This document shows, one piece after another, positions 17,421 to 25,984 of a DNA stretch of 64,000 bases. The stretch's first letter is position 1; every line of letters begins with the position of its first letter. Below the pieces are notes generated by a model that was given only the letters and a program-made list of their open reading frames with translations, did not search any database and was not told where the DNA came from. The stretch spans positions 1 to 64,000 of the forward strand of contig CAWGOJ010000023.1 of assembly GCA_963824195.1 (NCBI GenBank), written 5' to 3'. The DNA is from Bog-473 sp963824195. Lineage in GTDB: Bacteria > Actinomycetota > Acidimicrobiia > Acidimicrobiales > RAAP-2. The position numbers and the translations under genes were made by a program.

Positions 17421-19022
17421 TCAGGACGCCTGTCCGGACTGGACACGAGAATAGATGTAGAGGCCATCCGAGACGGCGGAAAGGGAGAAGTGGGAGCGGA
17501 TGTACGACTGCGCAGACGGTCCGATGCCCACATACCTCGACAGGGGTGTGAGGAGCACCAGCCCGTCTGCACGATGGAGCCAGTCGAGCCAGTCCCCTTG
17601 CAGTTTTGATGAACTGTCGTCGGAAACAGCACCGGCGGTGCCATTCGCGTCAGTGAGCTCCGTTCCGTAGATGTCAAGGATATGCGGGCATTGCGGCTCA
17701 TAGAGGTTGTATCGGTTGGCAAGGATCAGCGGCCCGTAGTCCTCGCTCACGACGCATGCTGTCGGTGAGAAGGTTCGGTCGAGCGCCGCGGTTGGGAGGG
17801 GTTCTTTCGCCTGCTGGATGACGTGATGCACCGAGACCACGAAGAGGGCCAGCATCGCTCCAACTATGGCGATCGTCATGAAAGGTCTGGCAAGGGGTAA
17901 GAGTCGGACCGCTGTCGCGCTCAGAACGAGCGCGAAGAAGAGTGCCAGAAAGCCACCGTAGTGCGTGTCGAACTCTGGCGCGACGAGAAACGATGCCCCA
18001 ACGACCACGAGGCAGGCCATTGCACAGACGTCCAGGTTCGTCGTCGCCCGGCTCGGATCGACGCGCCTCTGGAAGACGATTGAGGCAGTGATGACGACCG
18101 CAACTACGAACCAGAGGGCTATGGGGAGCCAGAGGGTGGCGAAAGCCTTCGCGTGCACGGTTGCTCCGAGAAGATTCATGAGCCGATACGCTTCGGAGTT
18201 GTATCCGGCGTGCGATCGTGTGACTTGGACGACGACAACTTCCCGAACAAACCTGCCGGGTGCGAGGACAACAAAAGGCGCGCAAACGATCACAATGGCC
18301 GCGACTGCTCCGACGAGATAGTGCGTGACACACCGCCGGCCCCCGCGCCAAGCTGCGAAGGCAAGAAGGATAAGGAGCGGGAAGGCTCCCCAGAGTTTGA
18401 TCGATGTCGTCAAGCCGAGGATCACACCCGCAACCAGCCATCTGGTCGTAGAAGATGTGGCAATCTCGGTATCGTCAAATACAAACAAGAGACCGAGCAA
18501 TGTGCCGAAGACCAGGAACGGCTCGAGCAATACGGTGTGGTCAGCTGTGAGCGAGTCCACATAGAAGCCCAGCGTTACGACGCCGACCAAGACACCCACC
18601 CAATGACGGCGCCTCACCAGTCGACCGAGCAGTCCGATGTTTGCCATGCTCACGATCACCACGAAGACGCGGGCCACCTCGAAGCCGGTGCGATTGCTTG
18701 TCAAGCGTCCGAGCAGTCCGAATGGGGCCATCAACAGCGCCATGCCGGGAGGCTGGACGTCGACGTAGGACCGATACGGGAGAATCCCGTGCGCCAGCAT
18801 TACCCCTTCGCCGTAGTAGATGCCGTCGTCGATTTCGTTCTGACCGTGGAAGAATCCCAAGTGGATTCCTTCGTATACCAATAGGAGACCGAGGGCGAGA
18901 GCAGCACTAGCCGTGATCCAAAACGCTGGTCGCGGCCAGCGTTCAGCTGCATCGCCATGCTCACTCGCGAGGACCGAGGTGGCATCGCTTTGATGGGTCC
19001 TGTACGCCGTCGCGTGAGTCAT
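17421..19022 (-). CDS. Polytopic glycosyltransferase, GT39/ArnT-like
   Basis: 533 residues with about ten membrane spans and a C-terminal extracytoplasmic domain (about 400-533). The first outer loop contains EIDDGIYYGEGV and later YVDVQPPG, the acidic pair and PPG signature of polyprenyl-phosphate-sugar-dependent GT-C enzymes such as protein mannosyltransferases and ArnT. It should move a sugar from a lipid carrier to an acceptor on the outer face of the membrane. The start is ATG 19022; the frame runs up to 19151, but that part is palindromic-element sequence. Confidence 0.78.
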   Translation of the reverse strand: MTHATAYRTHQSDATSVLASEHGDAAERWPRPAFWITASAALALGLLLVYEGIHLGFFHGQNEIDDGIYYGEGVMLAHGILPYRSYVDVQPPGMALLMAPFGLLGRLTSNRTGFEVARVFVVIVSMANIGLLGRLVRRRHWVGVLVGVVTLGFYVDSLTADHTVLLEPFLVFGTLLGLLFVFDDTEIATSSTTRWLVAGVILGLTTSIKLWGAFPLLILLAFAAWRGGRRCVTHYLVGAVAAIVIVCAPFVVLAPGRFVREVVVVQVTRSHAGYNSEAYRLMNLLGATVHAKAFATLWLPIALWFVVAVVITASIVFQRRVDPSRATTNLDVCAMACLVVVGASFLVAPEFDTHYGGFLALFFALVLSATAVRLLPLARPFMTIAIVGAMLALFVVSVHHVIQQAKEPLPTAALDRTFSPTACVVSEDYGPLILANRYNLYEPQCPHILDIYGTELTDANGTAGAVSDDSSSKLQGDWLDWLHRADGLVLLTPLSRYVGIGPSAQSYIRSHFSLSAVSDGLYIYSRVQSGQAS

Positions 19023-19040
19023 GTCGGTGTCTTTCTCGAA

Positions 19041-19130
19041 GATCCCGGAGCTCTCGGGCATCTCCTTCTGAGAGGGATCGCTCCCGCCCAGAAGGAGATC
19101 ACTGCCCCCGAGAGACCCTCTCCCCGGGTC
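19041..19130. repeat. Palindromic dispersed element, copy B
   Basis: The better-preserved copy of the element at 7881-7975. ATCTCCTTCT (19060-19069) and AGAAGGAGAT (19090-19099) are exact inverted arms around a 20-nt centre. Outside them CTCTCGGGC pairs with GCCCCCGAGAG after a 4-nt bulge, and GATCCCGG with CCGGGTC. The whole can fold into one long hairpin. It lies in the leader of the GT39-like gene, 19 bp upstream of the chosen start. Confidence 0.78.
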
Positions 19131-19908
19131 TGACATGGTTGCCTGCGCCATCCGTGACTGTGCAGTTCGGAGGTCGACCAGTTACACAGGCGGGCGAGTT
19201 CGCCACCAGGGTCGTGCCCGTCGGGGCCGAGTCGGTGACCACCGCAGAGGTGCGTACGCCAGAAGTCCGCGATGCGGTCTCAGAAATGACCTCGGTCACC
19301 GTCGTCATGATCTTGCTCGCCTATGGCCCCGGACGTGTCTGACCTTCGGGCTGCAGGTCCCGGCTGGCTCACAGAGTAGGAATTTCCTCATAGATGACGC
19401 ATTTTGAGAGCATGAGAACGTCTTGTGTGATACGCGGGGGTCTGGTCCCTTGACCACCAAGGTTCGCGCCCCGTCCTCCTCGTGCTGACGCGAGCGACCG
19501 CCAGGTGCGTGGCGGGATGACTCGGTCGGCACGCGTGCTCGAAACGCCAGAACCCACGAAGGCGCCCATCGAGTGCTGCCACGAGTGGTCCCGGCGGCGG
19601 CCTCTTTGCGAAGGAAAGCACGTGCCTGTCCGGACCAGCGGCGGGCGCGGTGATGAGGTGCCCGCGATGGATGCCGAAAGCCTGTGCAACCCTTCTGCCG
19701 CTCGGCGGGCGCCTCCACTTGCACTCCGACGACCAGCGGCGATGATAAGGCACCCGGCAATGGACCATCGACGGAGGGCGACTCCGAATCATCCCAACAA
19801 CATCCCAGCCATTGCGCGACTTTCAGCCCGATTGAAAGCCACGACGGGACCGAAATCCCTGTTCAGCACCCTTCTACGTCGCACCACATCGCCTGACACC
19901 CTCGGCTC

Positions 19909-19940
19909 ACAGAATCCCGCCTGCGGGCCGGCTCACCGTC
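19909..19940. repeat. Partial copy of rnpB 3' end (candidate attachment site, right)
   Basis: 30 of 32 bases are identical with 12202-12233, same orientation. Similarity stops abruptly on both sides, so this is not a second rnpB gene. Together with the left copy it brackets 7.7 kb of glycan-related genes. Confidence 0.55.
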
Positions 19941-20093
19941 AGCCTGTGGTCACCGCCTGGCAAAGATCCGCGCGAGGTATCAAGACGGGCGACGATCCTC
20001 TCTCTTCTCTCTGATCCTGTGTTCGCCAACATGGGGAGGGCTCCAAGCTCCGGTAGCTGGCCAAAAGAACTTGCTGAACCGACCATTGAGAAG

Positions 20094-21161
20094 ATGCGCT
20101 ACCTGAGTCTCGACAACGCGAAGAGGATCTCCAAGATCGGACTGGGAACGGTCCAGTTTGGGTCTAGGGCATGGGGGTACGGCGAGTCATACGACGAGCG
20201 CGAGTCGTATGCGATCGTCCGGCGTGCGTTGGAGCTGGGCGTCACCCTGTTCGATACTGCCGAAATCTATAGTGCAGGACGCAGCGAGCGAATCCTCGGC
20301 CGTGCCCTTGGGGATGACCGCGGGGAGGTTCTTATCGCCACGAAGTTGTTCCCCATCTTGCCCGGAGCCCGTGTAGTCGGCAACCGTGCTGTAGCCAGCG
20401 CCAAGAGGTTGGGGGCCTCTCACCTGGACCTCTATCAGGTGCACTGGCCCAATCCATTTATCAGCGACAACACAATCATGCGTGGCATGCGCGCCCTACA
20501 AGAAACCGAGTTAATCGATGAAGTGGGCGTCAGTGGCTACAGCGTGAAACGTTGGCGCTCTGCCGAGAACGCGCTGGGCAGCCAGGTTCTAACCAATCAA
20601 GTCGCTTATAGCCTCGTGGATCGCTCCCCGGAGCGGGACTTGCTGCCGTTCGCAGAGTCAACCGGCCACGCAGTCATCGCCTCTAGTCCGTTGGCAAAGG
20701 GGCTGCTCTCGGGCCGATACAACAGAGGCAATCTACCCGCGAACTTCAGGGCTACCGACCCGACCTTCGATCCGGGTCACCTGGAGCATGCCAGCGATCT
20801 GCTCGCAACTCTGCACGAGGTGGGGGACGCTCATTCCGCGACCCCCGCGCAGATCGCGCTCGCTTGGGTCATTCACCAACCAGCGGTGGCCGCCATCCCC
20901 GGCGCCTCCAGCATCGAGCAGCTGGAACGAAACGTTGCTGCGGCCGAAATCCAGCTCGCCGATGACGAGTACCAAGCCTTGCAGGCGGCATCCGCTTCAT
21001 TCTTGCCTGAAGTGGAATCGTCTCCTCATCTTGACCTAGCCGCCATGAAGCACCTGGCCCGGTGCGGGACACTCTTGGCTCAGACGGTCTTGTACGATCA
21101 CAGATCACATTCGAGAAGGACCACGACCGTTGTCGCCGCCCCAAGCATGGGACCACAGTGA
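20094..21161 (+). CDS. Aldo/keto reductase
   Basis: 355 residues. The catalytic tetrad of the AKR superfamily is present: Asp and Tyr in LFDTAEIYSAG (near 56-61), Lys in IATKLF (near 83), His in YQVHWP (near 117). NADPH-binding features GLLSGRYN and IPGASSIEQLERN follow. It reduces an aldehyde or ketone with NADPH; in this setting a keto-sugar is possible, but many family members have broad substrates. The ATG at 20094 (MRYLSL) was preferred to the upstream ATG at 20019 because the extra 25 residues do not look conserved. The C-terminal 40 residues exceed the usual length. Confidence 0.85.
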   Translation: MRYLSLDNAKRISKIGLGTVQFGSRAWGYGESYDERESYAIVRRALELGVTLFDTAEIYSAGRSERILGRALGDDRGEVLIATKLFPILPGARVVGNRAVASAKRLGASHLDLYQVHWPNPFISDNTIMRGMRALQETELIDEVGVSGYSVKRWRSAENALGSQVLTNQVAYSLVDRSPERDLLPFAESTGHAVIASSPLAKGLLSGRYNRGNLPANFRATDPTFDPGHLEHASDLLATLHEVGDAHSATPAQIALAWVIHQPAVAAIPGASSIEQLERNVAAAEIQLADDEYQALQAASASFLPEVESSPHLDLAAMKHLARCGTLLAQTVLYDHRSHSRRTTTVVAAPSMGPQ

Positions 21162-21528
21162 GCTCAGGCCCTGAACCCGTGGCGTGACTGCTGGCCCCAC
21201 GTGGTCCGAGCCGCGTTCGTCATGAGGATCTCCGACGTGTTGTGGGCGAAGATCTGCGGCGGGACCGGCGTGGCGAACGGCCCAGCGGTCACCCCTCCTC
21301 GACGATCCAGCGCGGCTCGGACGCCATCTGGCTCCAGTGGAATCAGCTCGATTCTGGGCACACAACCCCCGCGGTGGTTCGCTCCCACGTCGAGCGACAG
21401 GCCGGGCACCAGGCAGCAGACACCTCGTTGAGCGTGCCCTGCCTCGACGTCGTGCTCGTCATCCACGGGATCCAGCGCCCCGAGGTCGAGGCGGTCAACG
21501 ACGAGGACCGGTTAACCCGACGCGGGGG
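21162..21528. other. Interval without recognised gene
   Basis: 367 bp. A - strand frame (21164-21466) has some coding-like character in its second half, but no family is recognised and it overlaps no good start. It may belong to the decayed material around the esterase pseudogene. Confidence 0.35.
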
Positions 21529-22487
21529 TCAATGCTGCTGGGTACGGTGCTGTTGTTCGGTACTGTGCTGATGCAGGGCGGCCAACGCCTCCGGGACCCA
21601 GCCGCTGTCCCATCTGTGGGCAATCAGCTGCGAGGGACCCATGGTGTGGAGAATCCCCTCGGCGGTCAAGAGGGCATCATAGTCCGATACGTCAGTTCGG
21701 AACGTGTTGTAGCCGCCGATCCAGATGCGATTGTTCATCAGGAAAGGCGCCTTATGCGCATGGACGAAGGCGTTGGTCAGCCGGTAGTTGACCTGGAAGT
21801 TCGCATTGGTCCCGTAGTTGTCTGCAGAGCTTGCACCGTACTCGTCGTACGACGACATGTCTGCGGGAAAGTCCCAGGATGCAGCCAACTGGAAGAGATC
21901 CGGATGTTTCAGGATGAGGTCCTGTGCCCCGAGCCCGGACTTCGAAAATCCGATCAGCCAGTTCTGCTCGGTGCCGGTCGTTGAAAGGTTTGCACTGACC
22001 CAGGGCTTGAGCTCCGTCGTCATGAAGCTCTCGTATTGCAGGTTCGCATCGTTGGGATTGTTCGCGTACCAGGGGTCGACGGAGAATGTAGGTTCGATGA
22101 TCGTCAGGTTGTACTGGTCCTGGGCATCGAGCGCGAGCATCATCTCGAGTCCATCGCCGTATTTGCTACCGAGTCCTGGCTCTACGGGAAGCACGTAGAG
22201 GAAATTGTGCGCGACCCCTATGGCGGGACGAATCGGGAGGAGAACGCGCAGCGTCTGGGTGCCGTACCCGCCCGCAGACGTAAACGAGAAGTATTCGATG
22301 TTCTTGGCATCGGTACTCACGTACTGGACCGAGAACCCGCTGCCGTCAGGAGGATGCAGGTGACCGACACGTTGGTGACGTTGGCCGCGGCCATCGTGCC
22401 CGACGGGTTCGTGACGGAACAGGTTCGTCCCGAAGGGTTGGTCTTGAAGATGATGTCGTGGGCGGCGCCACGGGCCAAGCCCCCATT
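21529..22487 (-). pseudogene. Secreted esterase/alpha-beta hydrolase gene, frameshifted
   Basis: The C-terminal 270 codons are intact and read as an alpha/beta-hydrolase esterase: nucleophile motif GFSKSG, an Asp-rich middle, and AHRWDSGW near the end, which supplies a possible His. Just upstream, in a different frame from 22487 down to about 22353, lies TNPSGRTCSVTNPSG followed by NVTNVSVTC, the end of an extracellular repeat type (Asn-Val-Thr-x-Val-x-Val-Thr-Cys). The two parts belong together, so at least one frameshift lies near 22355-22365. No start or signal peptide is found further upstream, so the 5' end is also lost. The product would have been secreted and multidomain. Confidence 0.7.
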
Positions 22488-23085
22488 TCATGAGTGTTCT
22501 CTATCGCTATCGACCCGGTAGTACGCCGTTCAGAGAGGCTCCCACCCACATTGATACGAATTTCGGACAAGTTCGCCCCTGTGGGCACCTCGATCCGCGG
22601 GTTGCCGGCCGGTAAAGAGGGATAGGTGCGCCACTTCTGCAGCCTTATCCCTCGTCCCGTGCGAGCTCTGGCCCCTTGTCGATTCAAAGCCCGTGTGGTC
22701 AGCTCGTCCCGGCGGCCAGCAGGTCGTCTGTTCACAAGAGGTCTTGACCCATGGTCGCGAACACTCGTTGGCGAATGGTGATCGAAACGGTGGGCCGGTC
22801 CTCAATTGAGTTGTCGTAGTAGTCGACCGGCCTCTGCTCCGAAAGGTGCGCGGCGTAGCCGGCGCTGCGCCACTGTCGTCACCGGCCGGGATGACCCCTG
22901 CTCCCGCAGGCGTGTCGTGTACGGCGAGCGCCTTGAAGATCGGGCTTCAAATTGTGAGGGACCAGACCGATTATCAGGCATCGCTCCGGACTCACGGCCG
23001 TATCAGCGGCGGCGCGTCGCGCTCCAAATCACCAGCGGGCCGCGTTGCTGCTCGTCCGACTTCCAGATGATCGTAGGGGCTAGCA
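22488..23085. other. Interval upstream of SDR gene, remnants only
   Basis: About 600 bp. The left part probably contains degraded 5' sequence of the esterase pseudogene. The rest has no recognised gene. The promoter and the GTAGGGG ribosome binding site of the SDR gene at 23086 lie at its right end. Confidence 0.35.
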
Positions 23086-24204
23086 ATGAGGGTCCTCATA
23101 GCAGGTGATCGCGGCTACATCGGGGCTGTCCTCGTTCCGTTCTTGCGCGCGGCCGGACACACGGTGGAAGGTCTCGATCTCGGTCTCTATGAGGGTTGCG
23201 ACCTTGGCCCGGGACCAGAGGACACCGGTCTTCGCCCCAGGCTCGACATCCGGGACGTCGAGCCCCGGCATTGCGCCGGCTACGACGCCGTTGTCTGCCT
23301 GGCCGCCCTGTCCAATGACCCGGTCGGCCACCTGAATCCTTCGGCGACCTACTCCATCAACCTCGAGGGGACCCTGCGCCTCGGTCGAGCCGCCAAGAAG
23401 GCTGGTGTCGGACGCTTCCTGTTTGCGTCTTCGTGCAGCCTCTACGGTGCAGCCGGCTCGCAAGCCGTCACCGAGGAAGCGGAGCTGTTCCCGGTGACAC
23501 CGTACGGACGGACGAAGGTCTTGGCCGAACATGGGCTCTCTCGCCTTGCCGACGATTCGTTCAGCCCGACCTACCTTCGCAACGCCACCGCGTATGGCTT
23601 CTCGCCGCGGCTGCGCCTCGATATCGTCGTGAACAACTTGACTGCGGTGGCGATGACGACTGGAGAAGTGTGTCTCGAGAGCGATGGGTCGCCCTGGCGG
23701 CCGTTGGTGCACGTGGAGGACATCTGTCTCTCGTTCCTCGCCGCGCTCGAGGCGCCGCGGGAGGTCGTGCACAACGAGGCCTTCAACGTCGGTCGCGCCG
23801 AGGACAATGTGCAAGTACGCGACATTGCGGAGATTATCCGCGAGGCGGTCCCAGGATCGACGATATCGCTTGCCGCCGACGCCGGGCCGGATCTGCGTAA
23901 CTACCGAGTCGACTTCTCGAAGCTGACCGGGACCTTTCCGGAGCTGACCCTACGCTGGAGCGTGCCCGCGGGGGTGGACGAGCTCGTCCAAGCGTATACC
24001 GACTACGACTTCAGCCATGACGACTTCGTCTCGTCGACTTATGTTCGACTCCGACGGATTCGTGAACTGCTCTCCGCGGGCCTCGTCGACGAGATGCTGC
24101 GCCTCCAGCCCAGTGCGCTGCTACCGGTTGCTGACCTCTTTACAGAAGTTGCGCCACAGCCGAGAGCGGTGGCGCCAGCCGGTCGTGCTGCGACATTGCC
24201 GTAA
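23086..24204 (+). CDS. NAD-dependent epimerase/dehydratase (extended SDR)
   Basis: 372 residues. N-terminal nucleotide-binding motif here reads AGDRGYIGAVLVP in place of TGGxGxIG. FASSCSLYG, then YGRTK (Tyr near 140, Lys +4) form the catalytic triad, and FNVG and RNYRVDFSK follow. It belongs with UDP/GDP/CDP-sugar epimerases and dehydratases; the neighbours RfbC- and RfbF-like enzymes and the C-methyltransferases point to a deoxysugar pathway. The start ATG 23086 follows GTAGGGG. Its 3' end overlaps the convergent rfbC-like gene by 65 bp. Confidence 0.88.
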   Translation: MRVLIAGDRGYIGAVLVPFLRAAGHTVEGLDLGLYEGCDLGPGPEDTGLRPRLDIRDVEPRHCAGYDAVVCLAALSNDPVGHLNPSATYSINLEGTLRLGRAAKKAGVGRFLFASSCSLYGAAGSQAVTEEAELFPVTPYGRTKVLAEHGLSRLADDSFSPTYLRNATAYGFSPRLRLDIVVNNLTAVAMTTGEVCLESDGSPWRPLVHVEDICLSFLAALEAPREVVHNEAFNVGRAEDNVQVRDIAEIIREAVPGSTISLAADAGPDLRNYRVDFSKLTGTFPELTLRWSVPAGVDELVQAYTDYDFSHDDFVSSTYVRLRRIRELLSAGLVDEMLRLQPSALLPVADLFTEVAPQPRAVAPAGRAATLP

Positions 24205-24685
24205 CCGGGAGCGGCCACGAAATGGCCAGATCGGGATCGTCGAATGCGATCAACACGTCCTCCATGGGGTTGTGGGGGCGGTCGATGCGATAGGAGACGT
24301 CCGCCGGCTCGGTGAGGGCCTGAAACCCGTGCGCACACCCTGCCGGCACGTAGAGCGATTCCTGTGCGTCGCCGCGAAGCTCGAAGCTCTCCCAGTTGCC
24401 GTACGTCAGCGACGAGGGCCGCAGGTCGACGATGACGTCGAAGATTGCGCCGTACGAGCAGCGCACCAACTTCGCCTCCCCGTTGCCACGCCGTACGTGG
24501 AGTCCCCGTACCACGCCCCGTGAAGAACGTGAGACGCTGTCCTGGGTGAAGCCAGCCGGATCGATGCCGGCAGCACGCACGACGTCAACGTCGAACGTGC
24601 GGCAGAAGAAGCCGCGCTCGTCAAAGTGCGGCGTGGGGATGAACAGCATCGCACCAGCAATGCGCGGAACATCGTCGACCTTCAT
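24140..24685 (-). CDS. rfbC: dTDP-4-dehydrorhamnose 3,5-epimerase-like protein
   Basis: 181 residues, the family's usual length. FDERGFFCRTFD, FTQDSVSRSSRGVVRGLHVR (active-site His), VDLRPSS, YVPAGCAHGFQAL and the Tyr in SYRIDRP are all RmlC/RfbC cupin signatures. It epimerises C3 and/or C5 of a 4-keto-6-deoxy sugar nucleotide. With a CDP-glucose-type cytidylyltransferase nearby, the substrate could be a CDP sugar instead of the dTDP form. The start ATG 24685 has GGAGGT upstream; the longer frame to 24856 is arginine-rich and unlikely. Confidence 0.9.
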   Translation of the reverse strand: MKVDDVPRIAGAMLFIPTPHFDERGFFCRTFDVDVVRAAGIDPAGFTQDSVSRSSRGVVRGLHVRRGNGEAKLVRCSYGAIFDVIVDLRPSSLTYGNWESFELRGDAQESLYVPAGCAHGFQALTEPADVSYRIDRPHNPMEDVLIAFDDPDLAISWPLPVTAMSQHDRLAPPLSAVAQLL

Positions 24686-24874
24686 GACCGGCGCCACCTC
24701 CGGGAGAAGGCCGCGCCGCTCTGGGGCCAGAACGAAGCTACGGTCCGTAGGCCGTGCGGCTCGGTCATCCTCGCCGGCCCCGATTACATGGCGTCGACGA
24801 CGGCTTCGCCGTGGAGCGACCCGAGGTACCCAAGCACCGACTCCATCGGTGGTCACGCCTGCCTGTGAGCTGAA

Positions 24875-25915
24875 TCACGCGGGCTCCCTGTCCCTGCCGG
24901 CCACGACGGCGTCGACCGGAATGAGAGGCGCACCCAATAGGGGATCTTCACGCAGGGGCTCCCGTCGGAGAGTCCGGCCAGCCACGGGAAGAGCGCGGGA
25001 GGCGATCCAATGTGCCAGGTGGCCGTAGCACTCCCGTCGATCGGCGGTCGAAAGTGGCGCCTGCCTGATCGCCGGGATGTACGCCCAAAGGTACTCGCCA
25101 TACAAGCGGACGACGGGGTGCCGCAGCCGGTCCGCACGTCGAGGGTCGAAGATCGCACACCGATCGCGCACGGTCTGAGGCGGGCGTCCGGGGTGCTCCC
25201 GGCGAAAGTACAGCCAATCCGGAACCAGGTGGAAGCGTCCGTGCAGGGCGAGCTCGGCGTTGAGCGTCCGGTCCGCGTGGTGGTAGCTGCCCTGCTTCGT
25301 CATTCGCCGGAGGGCTCGGGTTCGGATGACGCCATACTCGTAGTCGTGGCAACCGTCGACGAGCACACTCCGGAACCGATCCGGGGCCCGCGGGGAGTCC
25401 ATCGCCACCCGATGCCCGAACGTGCCGGTCACGCTACCGGACCCGTCGATCACCGCCGACCACGAGTGCGCCAGCACCGCGTCCGAGTCCTCGTCGAGCG
25501 CCTCTATGCAGCGCGCCAACAGGTTGCGCGCGTACAGGTCATCGTGGGCCGCGCACTTGAAAAACTCACCTCTCGCCAGTTCTATGACGAAGATGTGGTT
25601 CGGGACCAGGCCGATGTTGCGCTCCTGGCGGACGTACCAGATCCGGGAGTCCTGCTCCGCATAGCGGCGACAGATGTCAGCGGTGCCGTCCGTCGATGCG
25701 TTGTCCGACACGATGAGTTCGAAGTCCTCGTAGGTCTGTCCCAGTAACGCATCCAACGCTTCGCTGAGGAACTGCTCGCCGTTGTAGACGGGTAGTCCGA
25801 TGGTCAATCTCGGTACTGGGCTCAAACTTCTCGCCCGGGCCGCCACGCTTCGCGCCCCCTCCGCCGTTCGTACTGCATCGAAGCGAGACCGCCCGATCGC
25901 GTGCCTCTCAGACAT
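24875..25915 (-). CDS. Glycosyltransferase family 2
   Basis: 346 residues. GT-A fold signature LTIGLPVYNGEQFLSEALDA, then FELIVSDNASTDGTADICRR and KCAAHDDLYA (the DxD-like HDD). It is soluble, with an N-terminal basic extension of about 35 residues before the GT domain. It transfers an activated sugar to the growing lipid-linked glycan. The ATG at 25915 lies 69 bp downstream of the PIG-L gene's stop; the start overlaps another small frame's stop as ATGTCTGA. Confidence 0.9.
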   Translation of the reverse strand: MSERHAIGRSRFDAVRTAEGARSVAARARSLSPVPRLTIGLPVYNGEQFLSEALDALLGQTYEDFELIVSDNASTDGTADICRRYAEQDSRIWYVRQERNIGLVPNHIFVIELARGEFFKCAAHDDLYARNLLARCIEALDEDSDAVLAHSWSAVIDGSGSVTGTFGHRVAMDSPRAPDRFRSVLVDGCHDYEYGVIRTRALRRMTKQGSYHHADRTLNAELALHGRFHLVPDWLYFRREHPGRPPQTVRDRCAIFDPRRADRLRHPVVRLYGEYLWAYIPAIRQAPLSTADRRECYGHLAHWIASRALPVAGRTLRREPLREDPLLGAPLIPVDAVVAGRDREPA

Positions 25916-25984
25916 CGACCCCCTCCTGTGCTGGCCGCACGAAGACCAGCGCTGAACCGGTGGGAGGGACCCCGAACAGTCGTG

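Larger units (their letters stand above)
19023..20093. other. Long interval with repeats, no confident gene
   Basis: It holds palindromic element copy B (19041-19130) and the right rnpB-like repeat (19909-19940). A short + frame at 19139-19342 (67 residues, rich in Val and Thr, start TTG) has coding-like third-position composition, and may be a gene fragment. The + frame 19505-20014 reads as arginine/proline-rich shadow and was not called. Confidence 0.4.

Noticed and set aside
19505..20014. 169-codon + strand frame
   Set aside because: Arg/Pro/Ala-rich, no domain, and it contains the rnpB-like repeat.
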